The position numbers and the translations under genes were made by a program. From Phycisphaeraceae bacterium (GTDB taxonomy: Bacteria > Planctomycetota > Phycisphaerae > Phycisphaerales > Phycisphaeraceae), in NCBI GenBank assembly GCA_028284155.1, contig JANQSF010000116.1, positions 1 through 61,580 of the forward strand: DNA of 61,580 nucleotides, read 5' to 3'. The notes beneath the pieces are model-generated. The model was not told where the DNA came from, did no database searches, and saw nothing but the letters and a program-made list of their open reading frames with translations. This document shows, piece after piece, positions 26,554-35,165 of the stretch (within the stretch, counting starts at the first letter, position 1; the number at the start of each line of letters is the position of its first letter).

Positions 26554-27812
26554 GCGGGGTCCGGTTGCGTGCGCGGTTTGTTGCTCGGCAGAGGCGTGTC
26601 TGTACCGATGCCCAGCACGCTGTCATAGATCGACCGGATGCGGGCCATGCGTTGCGTAAAGCTGTACTCGCGCTCGATCTTTGCCCGCCCGGCCTCGGCC
26701 AGGCGTTGCCGCGTCGAGGCTTCGGTTAATACCGGACGCAGCGCGTCGGCCATGGCCGGCACGTCGCCGATCGGGCAGAGGACACCGGTCACGCCGTCGT
26801 CAATCAGTTTCGGCACGCCGGCCACACGCGTCGAGACGACCGGCACGCGCATCGACATCGCTTCCAGCACGACGTTCGGCAGTCCCTCGCGCAACGAGCT
26901 GAGTACGAACACGTCGAGCGCTTCGTACATCGCGATCATGTCGCCGCAGAAGCCGAGCAGCTTGACACGGTCTTGCAGGCCGAGGTGCGCGATCAGTTGT
27001 TCCAATTCCGGCCGCGCGTCACCGTCGCCGGCGATCCAGACCTCGAAGTCGAATCCTTCTTTGAGCAGCGTGTCGGCAGCGCGGATCAGGTGGTTGAAGC
27101 CCTTCTCGGCGCTGAGTCGGCCAACCGCGCCGATGACCAGTCGTCCGGGCGGCGTGTTCATCGACGCGCGCATCGGTGCGTCGGCCGCGGGGCGCTGCCG
27201 GTCGTACCGGCGTTCGTCGATCGCGTTGTGGATCAGGCTGATCTTGTCGTCGGCGACGCCCAGCTCGCGTACGCGGTCGCGCAGGTCGTCGGAGACGCAG
27301 ATGACGTGCTGATAGAACGGCAGCGCCCACCGGTCGACGGCGTAGTAGAGCGGTGTGCGCGTCGTGTGCTTGACCCAGCCGTGCACGGTCGTGACGTACT
27401 TCATCTTCCAGAACGGCCGAAGCATCAGGCCGATGAGGTTCGACTTGTAGTCGTGGCCGTGCCAGATCTTGACGTTGTAGTGCTTGCAGAGCGCACGCAT
27501 CCGCCGTAGCACGCGCGTGTCGGTCGCGCCGCGGTCGGGCACGCTGATCAGCGGTGAGTTGAACTCGTCAGCCCGTCGGCGGATCGCCTCAAATCCCGGA
27601 TCGTCCGGCGGGTGCATGTACGCGGCCGCGAGCCAGTAGCGTGAGTCGGCCAGGTACGAGGCCGACAGCAGGATCGTCTTGTCCGGCCCGCCGCCGGTTT
27701 CGGTCACGACCCGCGTATGCAATACGACATCGCGCGGCGACCCGTCAGCCAACGGGTTTGGCCCCGGCGGCAGGTCGTCTGGCGATGTGGTTGTTGCGCC
27801 ATCTGTCGGCAT
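26550..27812 (-). CDS. Glycosyltransferase, GT4-like family
   Basis: The 420-aa GT-B glycosyltransferase contains an N-terminal Rossmann domain (with HGHDYKSNLIG and VTTVHGWVK) and the GT4 C-terminal domain. The hallmark segments are VGRLSAEKGFNHLIRAAD, VKLLGFCGDMIAMYEALDVFVLSS and the E-x7-E-like REGLPNVVLEAMSMRVPVVS. The open frame runs to 27857, but the ATG at 27812 has AAGG upstream and is 10 bases after the stop of the preceding gene. It is the middle gene of a three-gene cell-surface sugar operon. Confidence 0.93.
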   Translation of the reverse strand: MPTDGATTTSPDDLPPGPNPLADGSPRDVVLHTRVVTETGGGPDKTILLSASYLADSRYWLAAAYMHPPDDPGFEAIRRRADEFNSPLISVPDRGATDTRVLRRMRALCKHYNVKIWHGHDYKSNLIGLMLRPFWKMKYVTTVHGWVKHTTRTPLYYAVDRWALPFYQHVICVSDDLRDRVRELGVADDKISLIHNAIDERRYDRQRPAADAPMRASMNTPPGRLVIGAVGRLSAEKGFNHLIRAADTLLKEGFDFEVWIAGDGDARPELEQLIAHLGLQDRVKLLGFCGDMIAMYEALDVFVLSSLREGLPNVVLEAMSMRVPVVSTRVAGVPKLIDDGVTGVLCPIGDVPAMADALRPVLTEASTRQRLAEAGRAKIEREYSFTQRMARIRSIYDSVLGIGTDTPLPSNKPRTQPDPA

Positions 27813-27822
27813 GTCGATGCCT

Positions 27823-29097
27823 TCATTCCCGCCCGTCGTCACCGAGGATCGCCTCAAGCGTCCGGGCCTTCTCTTCCCACGTTTCCTGGTCGAGCCGTTG
27901 ACGTGCCTGTCGTTGCGCGTCCGGTATTCCCGATGTCGCCCTTTCGTGACAGACCTTGATAAACGCTTCGGCGTTGTCGAGCACGTCGGCCGCGTCGAGC
28001 CACTCTCGCGTCGCCGGCAGGTCGCGGACGACGACGGGTTTGCCCGTGGCCAGGTACTCCTTGAACTTCAGCGGCTGCATGGCCCGCGTCACGGGCAGGT
28101 CGTCGTAGGGCATCACCAGTACGTCGGCCGCGGCCGCGAGGGTCGGCAGGTCGTCGTACGCCGCGGGGCCGGGCATGACGACGGGCGCGTTTGGGCCGGT
28201 CGCGAGGGCCGATAAGCCGGCGTCCGGGGATTGGGTCGGCCCGACCAGCAGCAGTCTCCCTCCGTTCAGTGATTCGGCGAGCGACCGGCACCACCCGGTG
28301 TCCAGCCGCGGATCGATCAGGCCCCAGAAGAGGAAGATCGGTCGATTGTTGCGGGGCCACCAGTTGGGCAGGTCGTCGGGGGAGACGGCGGGGAGCGGGG
28401 GGACCGGGGGGACCGGGCCGGCCCGGCCCGACTCGCTGGGGGGCGGCTCACTTTTGCGCGTCCAGTGGGAAAGGTCGATGCCGTGGGTCAGCAGCGAGAC
28501 GTCGCGGCGGCCCATGCCATTGAGTCGTTCGATGAGTGTGTCGCTGACGGCGACGACGCTATCCACAGCGGTGACTTGCTGCTGCTCCATGTCCTGCATG
28601 ACGGTTGCGTCGAGGCCGGGCCAAACGGAGAAGTCGTCGACGCAGTAGTAGACCCAGCGGTCGACGTCGAGTCGGCCGACCAGGTCGGCGGTGATGGGCA
28701 GCGTCGTGAGCGCGACGCGGGTCGTTGAGTCGTCACGCGGGCCCCAATTATCTTGCATCGCGTCATTGACGGTCTTGCTGACCCGTTTGGCGTTGTAGCG
28801 TCGTTGCCAGCGCGCCCGGAAGCCCGGCCACATGCGCGGCGTGACGACGCGCAGATTGGCGGGCAGGTCGACGCTTTGTTGCGCGGTGCGGCTCGGGCGG
28901 AGCCACTGGACGATCTTGGTCGCGGCCTTGCCCGCGTCTTCGAGTGTGAGTCGCGGGGCGCGCGTGCCGATGGTGTTCACCCAGATCGTCGGATGCCGGT
29001 CGAGCAGGTGGCGGACCAGGTGCTGGCAACTCGACGGGTGTCGGCCCCAGTCGTCCGAGAACACGACCAGGCGGAGATTGGGCGTCGGTGAGTCCAT
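27823..29097 (-). CDS. Glycosyltransferase (GT4-like), first gene of the operon
   Basis: The 424-aa protein has the GT-B layout: an N-terminal DWGRHPSSCQHLVRHLL segment where the family has a donor/acceptor loop, and a C-terminal half with FLFWGLIDPRLDTGW, LLLVGPTQ and VLVMPYDDLPVTRAMQPLKFKEYLATGKPVVV. The KFxEYxAxGKPVV signature is typical of this subgroup, which attaches sugars to lipid-linked or capsular intermediates. A Pro/Gly-rich insert (about 215-240, GRAGPVPPVPPLPAVSPDD) separates the lobes. The next gene follows after 10 bases. It is likely to act on the cytoplasmic face of the inner membrane. Confidence 0.9.
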   Translation of the reverse strand: MDSPTPNLRLVVFSDDWGRHPSSCQHLVRHLLDRHPTIWVNTIGTRAPRLTLEDAGKAATKIVQWLRPSRTAQQSVDLPANLRVVTPRMWPGFRARWQRRYNAKRVSKTVNDAMQDNWGPRDDSTTRVALTTLPITADLVGRLDVDRWVYYCVDDFSVWPGLDATVMQDMEQQQVTAVDSVVAVSDTLIERLNGMGRRDVSLLTHGIDLSHWTRKSEPPPSESGRAGPVPPVPPLPAVSPDDLPNWWPRNNRPIFLFWGLIDPRLDTGWCRSLAESLNGGRLLLVGPTQSPDAGLSALATGPNAPVVMPGPAAYDDLPTLAAAADVLVMPYDDLPVTRAMQPLKFKEYLATGKPVVVRDLPATREWLDAADVLDNAEAFIKVCHERATSGIPDAQRQARQRLDQETWEEKARTLEAILGDDGRE

Positions 29098-29168
29098 GAG
29101 CGGCGTGTGAAGGGCGGTCTGCTTTTACAATCGTCGCAATCGGGATCGTACTCGCAAACACGGCGAAA

Positions 29169-29190
29169 CCCACCCATTGGAATGGGTGGG
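29169..29190. repeat. Perfect palindrome CCCACCCATT-GG-AATGGGTGGG
   Basis: A 10-bp stem with a 2-base centre is followed at 29201-29210 by a third half-site AATGGGTGGG. It lies in the divergent region upstream of nuoB and may be a REP-type hairpin or an operator; no further copy was seen in the window. Confidence 0.6.
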
Positions 29191-29240
29191 CGTCACTGCA
29201 ATGGGTGGGCTTCCGCGCGATTCAGAGCTACACTGTCGCC

Positions 29241-29810
29241 ATGTCCAGCATTGCCGTGCCGCATGACAGTGTGTTGACCACGCAGTTGCAGAAGGTCGTC
29301 AACTGGGCCCGCCGGTCCAGCCTTTGGCCGATGCCGTTCGCGACGGCCTGCTGCGGGATCGAACTGATGGCCACCGCCTCGAGCCGGTACGACATCGCCC
29401 GCTTCGGGGCCGAGGCCATGCGGTTCAGCCCGCGTCAGGCCGACCTGATGATCGTGGCCGGCCGAGTGGCGATCAAGATGCTGCCCGTCCTCCAGCGCAT
29501 CTACCAACAGATGACCGAGCCGAAGTGGGTGATCTCGATGGGCGCGTGCGCCTCGACCGGCGGCGTGTTCGACACCTACGCCGTCGTGCAGGGTGTCGAC
29601 CAGTTCATCCCCGTCGACGTCTACGTGCCCGGCTGCCCGCCGCGCCCCGAGCAACTGCTCGAAGGCGTCATGGCGATCCAGCGCATCGTCGATCAGGACG
29701 GCATCCCGCCGCGCGGCCCGGACGGCAAACGCCGCCCGCTGCAGATCGCGATCCAGCCGACGCACGACGTGCGACCGCAGCCCGTACCGTTGACGGTCGG
29801 GCCGCGGTGA
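29241..29810 (+). CDS. nuoB: NADH-quinone oxidoreductase subunit B (lone gene)
   Basis: The 189-aa protein carries the N2 cluster ligands of complex I subunit B: Cys37 and Cys38 in FATACCGIELM, Cys103 in SMGACASTGG and Cys132 in YVPGCPPRPEQLLEG. It includes the characteristic ARFGAEAMRFSPRQADLMIVAGR. The ATG at 29241 is preferred to the upstream start in the frame. No other nuo gene lies in the window, whereas nuoB normally sits between nuoA and nuoC. It might be the only B subunit of a complex encoded elsewhere or a second copy. A related Ech/formate hydrogenlyase small subunit is a less likely alternative given the close match to NuoB. Confidence 0.93.
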   Translation: MSSIAVPHDSVLTTQLQKVVNWARRSSLWPMPFATACCGIELMATASSRYDIARFGAEAMRFSPRQADLMIVAGRVAIKMLPVLQRIYQQMTEPKWVISMGACASTGGVFDTYAVVQGVDQFIPVDVYVPGCPPRPEQLLEGVMAIQRIVDQDGIPPRGPDGKRRPLQIAIQPTHDVRPQPVPLTVGPR

Positions 29811-29863
29811 TAGGTCATTGGTTGTCAATCGAACGACCTTCTGGAATGCACATGGGTTGAATA

Positions 29864-30229
29864 GAGACGGTGCACTGCCGTGCGGGCCTCTTCAATCGCC
29901 AGAGTGGCTCGAACCTCGCGCCCGTCAACAATCGAGCTTCGCCCGCGATGACCCGTCGCGCGCCGCGCACGTCAAAGGCGCGGGCGATTGGGGCCTTCCG
30001 CAGCCAGCCCCACCCCCGGAAAAACCCCCGGCCGCCCCCGGAAGGTGAGGTTGTTGTCGAGCGCTCGGCAAAGTACCCGACTTTCGTGGGGGAGCCGAAG
30101 GGGGTTTGGGAGAAGCGGTGGCGAGCGTTCCCCCAACTCATGTGGTCTTTACGGCGCAGCCGTTCCGTTGAAGCGCAGCGCCAAGCCGCTCCGGCGCTTG
30201 AGGAGGCCCGTCCGGCAGGACACCGCCTC
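29864..30229. repeat. 48-bp imperfect inverted repeats bounding a gene-free segment
   Basis: The left arm, 29864-29911, and the complement of the right arm, 30182-30229, match at 38 of 48 positions (starting GAGACGGTG... and GAGGCGGTG...). Between them lie about 270 bp with no convincing gene. This segment contains a GGAGAGG-like G-rich part (29996-30050) similar to known compound repeats. The unit sits in the 486-bp gap between nuoB and the first SUMF1 gene. Confidence 0.7.
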
Positions 30230-30270
30230 TACCCTCGCGGAGCACGCTCAACGACAAAGCGTTTGAACGA

Positions 30271-30293
30271 AGCGCTAAGCTGCAATCGGCAGC
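30271..30293 (-). repeat. Degenerate copy of the GCCGCTTGCGGCTTAGCGCT repeat
   Basis: On the minus strand it reads GCTGCCGATTGCAGCTTAGCGCT just after the stop of the SUMF1-type gene, in its orientation. The central CGATTGC shows decay relative to other copies. Confidence 0.55.
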
Positions 30294-30296
30294 ACG

Positions 30297-31430
30297 TTAC
30301 TCGGCGGCCTTTTCGACGACCGTCCGCACCTGCTTGTCCGAGTGCTTGATCACGTCGTGGGCCAGTTCGAAATCCGCGTCCCAGAATCGCTTCTTCATCT
30401 CGGCGTCAACCTTCTGATCAACCGGGATGACGACGCGGAAGCCGACCATGAAGGCGTTGGTGTGCCACCAGATGCTCTTGGGCTCCTGCGGGTCGAGGGT
30501 CTTCCACTTGGCGGTCGAGCCAAGGCGGGAGGCTGACCGGCAGTTTTCCGGGTCGGAGTCCCAATGCCCGCCGCGCACGACGCGTGCGTACTCTTCCTTG
30601 GGCCAATTGACGGCGTCTTTCCAACTGATCGGCTTGCCGCCGGCCTTCTGGGCCAGGTTCGCGTAGTGCTTCGGGTCGTACTGATCGATCACCCACTCCG
30701 CCACGTTGCCGTGGATGTCGTATAGGCCCCACGGGTTTGCGCCATCTTTGAACGAACCGACCTTGCGGTAACCGCGGCTCTCCGCCTTGGGGTGGCCGCG
30801 GGCCGGGTCGTCCCACTCACTATTCTCGTAGAAGTAGCCGTGCTCTTCGAGATCGAGCGAGTCGTCGCCGAAGTAGTAGGGCGTCTTCGTGCCCGCGCGT
30901 GCCGCGTATTCCCACTCAGCTTCGGTCGGCAGTCGGACGAATTGGCCGAGCCGGTACGAAAGCCACTTGGTGTATTGCTTGGCCGCCAACTGCGTCATGT
31001 CGGTCACGGGGTACGTCTCGCCCCAGCCCATCGCCTCGTAGATCGGCACGGCTTCCTGCGGGTAGACCGGCGTCGGGACGCTCACCGCGTCTGCCTGTTT
31101 CGCCGCGGGGATGACGTTGCCTCCGGTGGTCTTGAGCTTGTCGTACAGGTCGAGGAACGGCTGGTACTGCGCCCAGGTCAGTTCGTACTTGCTCATCCAG
31201 AACGGCTCGATGGTGACGGCGACCTGCGGGCCTTCGTCGTCGGCGCGGTCGTCCTCGTCGTCCGGGCTGCCCATCATGAACGTGCCGCCGGGGATATAGA
31301 CCATCTCGATGACGGTGTCGGTGCCGGGGATGGTGACCTTCTTGACGTCGCCGGCTTTCTGCGCCATGGCCGGCGCGGCTGACAATCCCAGCAGCAGGAC
31401 GAACAGCAGGACGAAAAATCGGTGTCGCAT
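30297..31430 (-). CDS. SUMF1/FGE-family protein, paralogue 1 (probably not an FGE)
   Basis: The 377-aa protein begins at the ATG at 31430 with GGAG upstream, giving a signal peptide (MRHRFFVLLFVLLLG...). The SUMF1-type domain spans about 35-340: MVYIPGGTFMMGSPDDEDD, YELTWAQYQPFL, RLPTEAEWEYAARAGT and NVAEWVIDQYD. At the site where true formylglycine-generating enzymes have R-G-G-x-x-x-C-x4-C this protein has RGGHWDSDPENC, so the first active Cys is Ser and only the second remains. It is therefore unlikely to oxidise sulfatase cysteines. A binding or structural role outside the cytoplasm, as for many SUMF1-domain proteins, is more likely. A closely similar gene follows upstream at 31721-32893. 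Confidence 0.88.
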   Translation of the reverse strand: MRHRFFVLLFVLLLGLSAAPAMAQKAGDVKKVTIPGTDTVIEMVYIPGGTFMMGSPDDEDDRADDEGPQVAVTIEPFWMSKYELTWAQYQPFLDLYDKLKTTGGNVIPAAKQADAVSVPTPVYPQEAVPIYEAMGWGETYPVTDMTQLAAKQYTKWLSYRLGQFVRLPTEAEWEYAARAGTKTPYYFGDDSLDLEEHGYFYENSEWDDPARGHPKAESRGYRKVGSFKDGANPWGLYDIHGNVAEWVIDQYDPKHYANLAQKAGGKPISWKDAVNWPKEEYARVVRGGHWDSDPENCRSASRLGSTAKWKTLDPQEPKSIWWHTNAFMVGFRVVIPVDQKVDAEMKKRFWDADFELAHDVIKHSDKQVRTVVEKAAE

Positions 31431-31657
31431 GGCGTCTCCTCGCGATTCATTGTCGGGCAGGTGGTTCTTCATATTGTAACGCTCCGTGGCGTTTTTACGC
31501 GGGCCGGCCGGCTTGAGGTTTGCCGGCTGACGTTTTTGCGGTCGGCCACGGCGGCGTCGGGGGGGACCCCGCAGCCCCAGCGCAGGACGAGCCTCAGCCG
31601 GCTGGTCGGGGACTACATTAGGCTCGGTTCGCCAACCCGTTGACTTGACCCCCGTCA

Positions 31658-31692
31658 GGCCCACTGATGGCCGAGGGCCGGTTCAGTGGGCC
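31658..31692. other. Hairpin after the second SUMF1 gene
   Basis: GGCCCACTG and CAGTGGGCC form a 9-bp stem around a 17-base loop, about 28 bases beyond the stop of paralogue 2 on its strand. The stem could be part of a terminator but has no T-run. Confidence 0.45.
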
Positions 31693-31720
31693 CGTCGCCG
31701 GCATCTCACCCTCGGCAGGA

Positions 31721-32893
31721 TCACTTTGTCGGCCCGATGAGCGTTCGGAGTTGTTTGTCGGAATTTTCGATCACATCGCGGGCACCCTCGAAATCCGCAT
31801 CCCAAAACCGCTTCTTTGTTGTGAGGTCGACGTTCTGATCGACAGGGATGATAACGCGGAAGCCGACCATGAAGCCGTGCGTGTGCCACCAGATGCTCTT
31901 TGGAAACTGAGGGTCTCTCCTTTTCCAAGCGCCGGTCGATCCGAGGCGTGAGGCCGACCGGCAGGCCTCCGGATTGGACTCCCAGTGCCCGCCCCGTACG
32001 ACGCGCGAATACTCCGATGTTGGCCAATTGACGGCGTCCTTCCAACTGATCGGTTTGCCACCGGCCTTGCTGGCCAACTTCGCGTAGTGGTTCGGGTCGT
32101 ACTGGTCGATCACCCATTCGGCCACGTTGCCATGCATGTCGTACAAGCCCCACGCATTCGCGCTGCCTTTGAGTGAACCGACTTTGCGGTAGCCACGATT
32201 GTCGGCGTCGGGGTCGGGGTGGCCGCGCGTGATGTCGTTCCACTTGCTGTTTTCACGGAAGTAGGCGTGCTCTTCCAGGTCGAACGAATCGTCACCGAAG
32301 TAGTAGGGCGTTGTTGTGCCGGCCCGCGCCGCGTACTCCCACTCGGCTTCGGTGGGCAGGCGGACGAATTGCCCAAGCTTCTTCGACAGCCACTTGGTGT
32401 ATTGCTTGGCAGACAGTTGCGTCATGTCGCTCACCGGGTACGTCCCACGCCAACCCATCGCCTGATAGATGGGCACGGCGTCCTGTCCGTAGACCGGTGT
32501 CGGGATGCTTACCGCGTCCGCCTGCTTATCCTTCGGGATGATGTTGCCTCCCTGTGTCTTCAGGTCACCGTAAAGATCGAGAAACGGTTGGTACTGCGCC
32601 CACGTCATCTCATACTTACTCATCCAAAACGGCTCGATCGTCACAGCAACCTGTGGGCCTTCGTCGGCATTGCGGTCCTCTTCGTCGTCCGGGCTGCCCA
32701 TGAGGAACGTGCCGCCCGGGATGTAGACCATCTCGATCACCGTCTTTGTGCCGGGGATCGTGATCTTCTTCACGTCGCCCGCCTTCTGCGCAGACGCCGG
32801 TGTCGTCGGCAGCGCGCCAAGCAAAGCGACGAATGCGATCAACTTGAAACAACGCCGCGTCGTGTTCAGGTCAAAGTGTGTTCTTGTTGACAT
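31721..32893 (-). CDS. SUMF1/FGE-family protein, paralogue 2
   Basis: The 390-aa protein begins at the ATG at 32893 (MSTRTHFDLNTTRR) and has a predicted signal peptide ending near PASA-QKAG. It shares most of its sequence with paralogue 1 (30297-31430), including GDVKKxTIPGTxTVIEMVYIPGG and the end KRFWDADF. The critical site again reads RGGHWESNPEAC, with the first FGE cysteine replaced by Ser. The open frame continues far upstream antisense to apbE, which is an artefact of GC-rich DNA. The two paralogues lie in tandem, 290 bp apart, the product of a local duplication. Confidence 0.88.
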   Translation of the reverse strand: MSTRTHFDLNTTRRCFKLIAFVALLGALPTTPASAQKAGDVKKITIPGTKTVIEMVYIPGGTFLMGSPDDEEDRNADEGPQVAVTIEPFWMSKYEMTWAQYQPFLDLYGDLKTQGGNIIPKDKQADAVSIPTPVYGQDAVPIYQAMGWRGTYPVSDMTQLSAKQYTKWLSKKLGQFVRLPTEAEWEYAARAGTTTPYYFGDDSFDLEEHAYFRENSKWNDITRGHPDPDADNRGYRKVGSLKGSANAWGLYDMHGNVAEWVIDQYDPNHYAKLASKAGGKPISWKDAVNWPTSEYSRVVRGGHWESNPEACRSASRLGSTGAWKRRDPQFPKSIWWHTHGFMVGFRVIIPVDQNVDLTTKKRFWDADFEGARDVIENSDKQLRTLIGPTK

Positions 32894-33151
32894 CGCGTGG
32901 CGCTCCGGAGGGTGATGAAGTGGACTTGGATGACACGACCTTCGCCAAGCGTAACGCCCATGATGTGAAACGTGATGCGCGATGCACCTTTTGCATCGGT
33001 TCATCCCTAATCGACTGCAACACTTGCTTGCTGTTTTTGCAGGCCGGTTGCGCGGTGGTGTGATGTCTGCTATCAATGATGCGGCTGCGGGCCCGCGTCG
33101 CTCGCCCGCCCGCAACGCAATTGCCGTTCTTAAACGCGTAGAGTTACACCA

Positions 33152-34219
33152 ATGAAATACGTGCACTGCACAACTGTTGGCTTGTTGCTTGCCGGTTGCG
33201 TTCTGATTAGCGGTTGCGGTCAGCCGCTCAAGCGACACGACTTCAACCGCCCGATCATGGGTACTTATGTGCGCGCCGTCGTCTACGCGGAAAGTGAAAC
33301 CGACGCGCTGCGCGCGTTCGACGCCGCCTACGCCCGTCTTGAACAACTCAACGCGGTCATGAGCGACTACGACCGGACGAGCGAACTGAGCCGACTGTCC
33401 GCGTCCTCCGGGCGTGGTGAAGCGGTGCACGTCAGCGACGACCTGTGGAAGGTGCTCGACGCGTCGGTGAACATGTCGCGGGCCAGCGGCGGGGCGTTCG
33501 ACGTGACGGTCGGGCCGATGGTGGTGCTCTGGCGGCGTGCGCGGCGGTTGCAGCAGTTGCCCGCGCCCCGGCGCATCGAGGCAGCGAAGCAGGCGGTCGG
33601 GTATCAACACGTCAAACTCGATGCCGCGCGCAAGACGGTGACATTGCAGCAATCTGACATGCGGCTGGACCTGGGCGGGATCGCCAAGGGCTACGCGGCT
33701 CAGGAAGCGTTGGCCGAGTTCACGTCGCGGGGGTTGCCGCGCACGATGGTCGACCTGGGCGGTGACCTGGTCGTCGGGCAAGCGCCGCCGGGGCGCGACG
33801 GTTGGCGGATCGGCATCGCGCCGCTGGGGCAGGAAGACGGTCCGAGTCGATTCCTGATGCTGACGAACGCCGCGGTCGCGACCAGCGGCGACGCCTGGCA
33901 GCACGTCGAGATCGACGGCGTGCGGTACTCGCACATCGTGGACCCGAAGACGGGGCTGGGGCTGACGCACCGTGCGGGGGTGACCGTCGTCGCGCCAGAC
34001 GGCATGTTGGCGGACGCGCTGGCCTCGGCCGTCAGCGTGCTCGGGCCGACGCGCGGGCTCGCGTTAGTCGAAGCCACGGACGGCGCTGCCGCACTGATCG
34101 TTCAGCCGACGCCGAACGGCGTCGTCGCGCACGAGTCGAGCCGCATGAAACGGCTGCCGATCGCGCCCCCGAAGCCGCCTGGGTCAGCCGACGACGTCTC
34201 GAATCCGCCAAAGCCTTGA
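33152..34219 (+). CDS. apbE: FAD:protein FMN transferase (lipoprotein form)
   Basis: The 355-aa ApbE-type protein has a lipoprotein signal peptide with lipobox ISGC. Family motifs are present: FNRPIMGTYVRAVVY, the SxGAFDVTVGPMVVLW region, RLDLGGIAKGYAAQEA, MVDLGGDLVVGQ and the metal-binding VDPKTG...DALASAVSVLGP. It transfers FMN from FAD to a threonine of periplasmic flavoproteins such as the Rnf or Nqr subunits; the target genes are not here. It is transcribed divergently from the SUMF1 pair and is followed after 49 bp by an NfeD-like gene. Confidence 0.93.
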   Translation: MKYVHCTTVGLLLAGCVLISGCGQPLKRHDFNRPIMGTYVRAVVYAESETDALRAFDAAYARLEQLNAVMSDYDRTSELSRLSASSGRGEAVHVSDDLWKVLDASVNMSRASGGAFDVTVGPMVVLWRRARRLQQLPAPRRIEAAKQAVGYQHVKLDAARKTVTLQQSDMRLDLGGIAKGYAAQEALAEFTSRGLPRTMVDLGGDLVVGQAPPGRDGWRIGIAPLGQEDGPSRFLMLTNAAVATSGDAWQHVEIDGVRYSHIVDPKTGLGLTHRAGVTVVAPDGMLADALASAVSVLGPTRGLALVEATDGAAALIVQPTPNGVVAHESSRMKRLPIAPPKPPGSADDVSNPPKP

Positions 34220-34268
34220 CCGGTCGTGGCGTTCTCGACAAGTCGAAAGAAACCTATGATTGGGCACG

Positions 34269-34775
34269 ATGGATAACCCATATGTCATCTGGGCGTTTGT
34301 CTGTTTCGGCGTCGCGTTGATCCTCTTTGTCCTCGAATTGGTCGTGCCCTCCGGCGGCCTGCTCGGGCTGGGCGCCGCCACGGCCGCGATCGCAGGGGTT
34401 GTGTTGTTGTTCCAGGTCAACTGGCGGTACGGCGTGTTCAGCGCGATCGCGTGCCTGGTCGCACTGCCGTTCCTGATCGGTTACGGGTTGAAGATTCTGC
34501 CGCACACGCCGTTCTGGCGGATGTTGACATTGCAATCGAATACCGACCCGGACGTGATCGACCCGGCCGACGCCGACCCAAACAAGCCGAACGAACGCAA
34601 ACAACTGGTCGGCGCGGTCGGCGAAGCGTTGACCGACCTCCGCCCGATCGGCGCCTGCCGGATCAACGGCCGACGCGTGGAATGCCTCGCGCAGGGCGGC
34701 GTGATCCGGGCCGGCGCGAACGTGCAGGTCGTCGCGGCCGACGGTTTGCAGATCAAGGTGCGCGAAGAGAGCTGA
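34269..34775 (+). CDS. NfeD-like membrane protein
   Basis: The 168-aa protein has three hydrophobic helices near the N-terminus (about 6-25, 30-47 and 52-72) and a C-terminal OB-fold domain (about 110-168) of NfeD type: LVGAVGEALTDLRPIGACRINGRRVEC and VQVVAADGLQIKVRE. NfeD proteins usually partner with stomatin-like proteins and regulate membrane proteolysis, but no such partner lies here. It corresponds to the short, protease-less class. I prefer the ATG at 34269. Confidence 0.85.
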   Translation: MDNPYVIWAFVCFGVALILFVLELVVPSGGLLGLGAATAAIAGVVLLFQVNWRYGVFSAIACLVALPFLIGYGLKILPHTPFWRMLTLQSNTDPDVIDPADADPNKPNERKQLVGAVGEALTDLRPIGACRINGRRVECLAQGGVIRAGANVQVVAADGLQIKVREES

Positions 34776-34855
34776 AATCACATTCAATCGCGCAGCACGG
34801 CGTGGCGACTTCAGTCGTCCACGCTCTCCCTCAACAATCTTTGATGTGCGTCACG

Positions 34856-35152
34856 TCACCCCAGCGCTTCGACGCGCTCGCTGGGTGAGCCGATATGTGT
34901 CAGCCGCAGGCCGAAGTTCTCGCCGAGCTTGACCGCCTCGCCCTCGCCGATCGGCTTGTTGTTCACCCTGAGCGTCAGCGGGGCGTCGGCTGACATCTCC
35001 AGTTCGAGGATCGCGCCCGGCCCAAGCGCCAGGACGTCTTCCATCGGCACGTCGCGGTCACCGATCTGCACGATCACCGGCACACGCAGTTTCATGATCG
35101 TCGAAAGCTCGGTCGACATACCCCGTTTATCGGTCAGGTCCGTGGCGGGCAT
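34856..35152 (-). CDS. Small FliN-like (SpoA domain) protein
   Basis: The 98-aa protein is mostly a SpoA/FliN domain: LRVPVIVQIGDRDVPMEDVLALGPGAILELE, then LRVNNKPIGEGEAVKLGENFGLRLTHIGS, the pattern of the FliN/FliM C-terminus. It begins 13 bp after the trpE stop on the same strand, so it may be translated from the trpE transcript. No other flagellar gene is in the window. It could be the FliN of a scattered flagellar set or part of a type III-related or otherwise unrelated structure. Confidence 0.85.
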   Translation of the reverse strand: MPATDLTDKRGMSTELSTIMKLRVPVIVQIGDRDVPMEDVLALGPGAILELEMSADAPLTLRVNNKPIGEGEAVKLGENFGLRLTHIGSPSERVEALG

Positions 35153-35165
35153 GAAGGAAGCGGGG

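Noticed and set aside
29870..30349. 159-codon frame downstream of nuoB
   Set aside because: It runs through an inverted-repeat pair into the antisense of a SUMF1 gene; composition is not protein-like.
30297..32893. A genuine formylglycine-generating enzyme for the sulfatase
   Set aside because: The first of the two catalytic cysteines is Ser in both paralogues.
32894..33970. Extension of the SUMF1 paralogue 2 frame to a 749-codon gene
   Set aside because: The extra part is antisense to apbE, which has intact motifs. A signal peptide follows the ATG at 32893.
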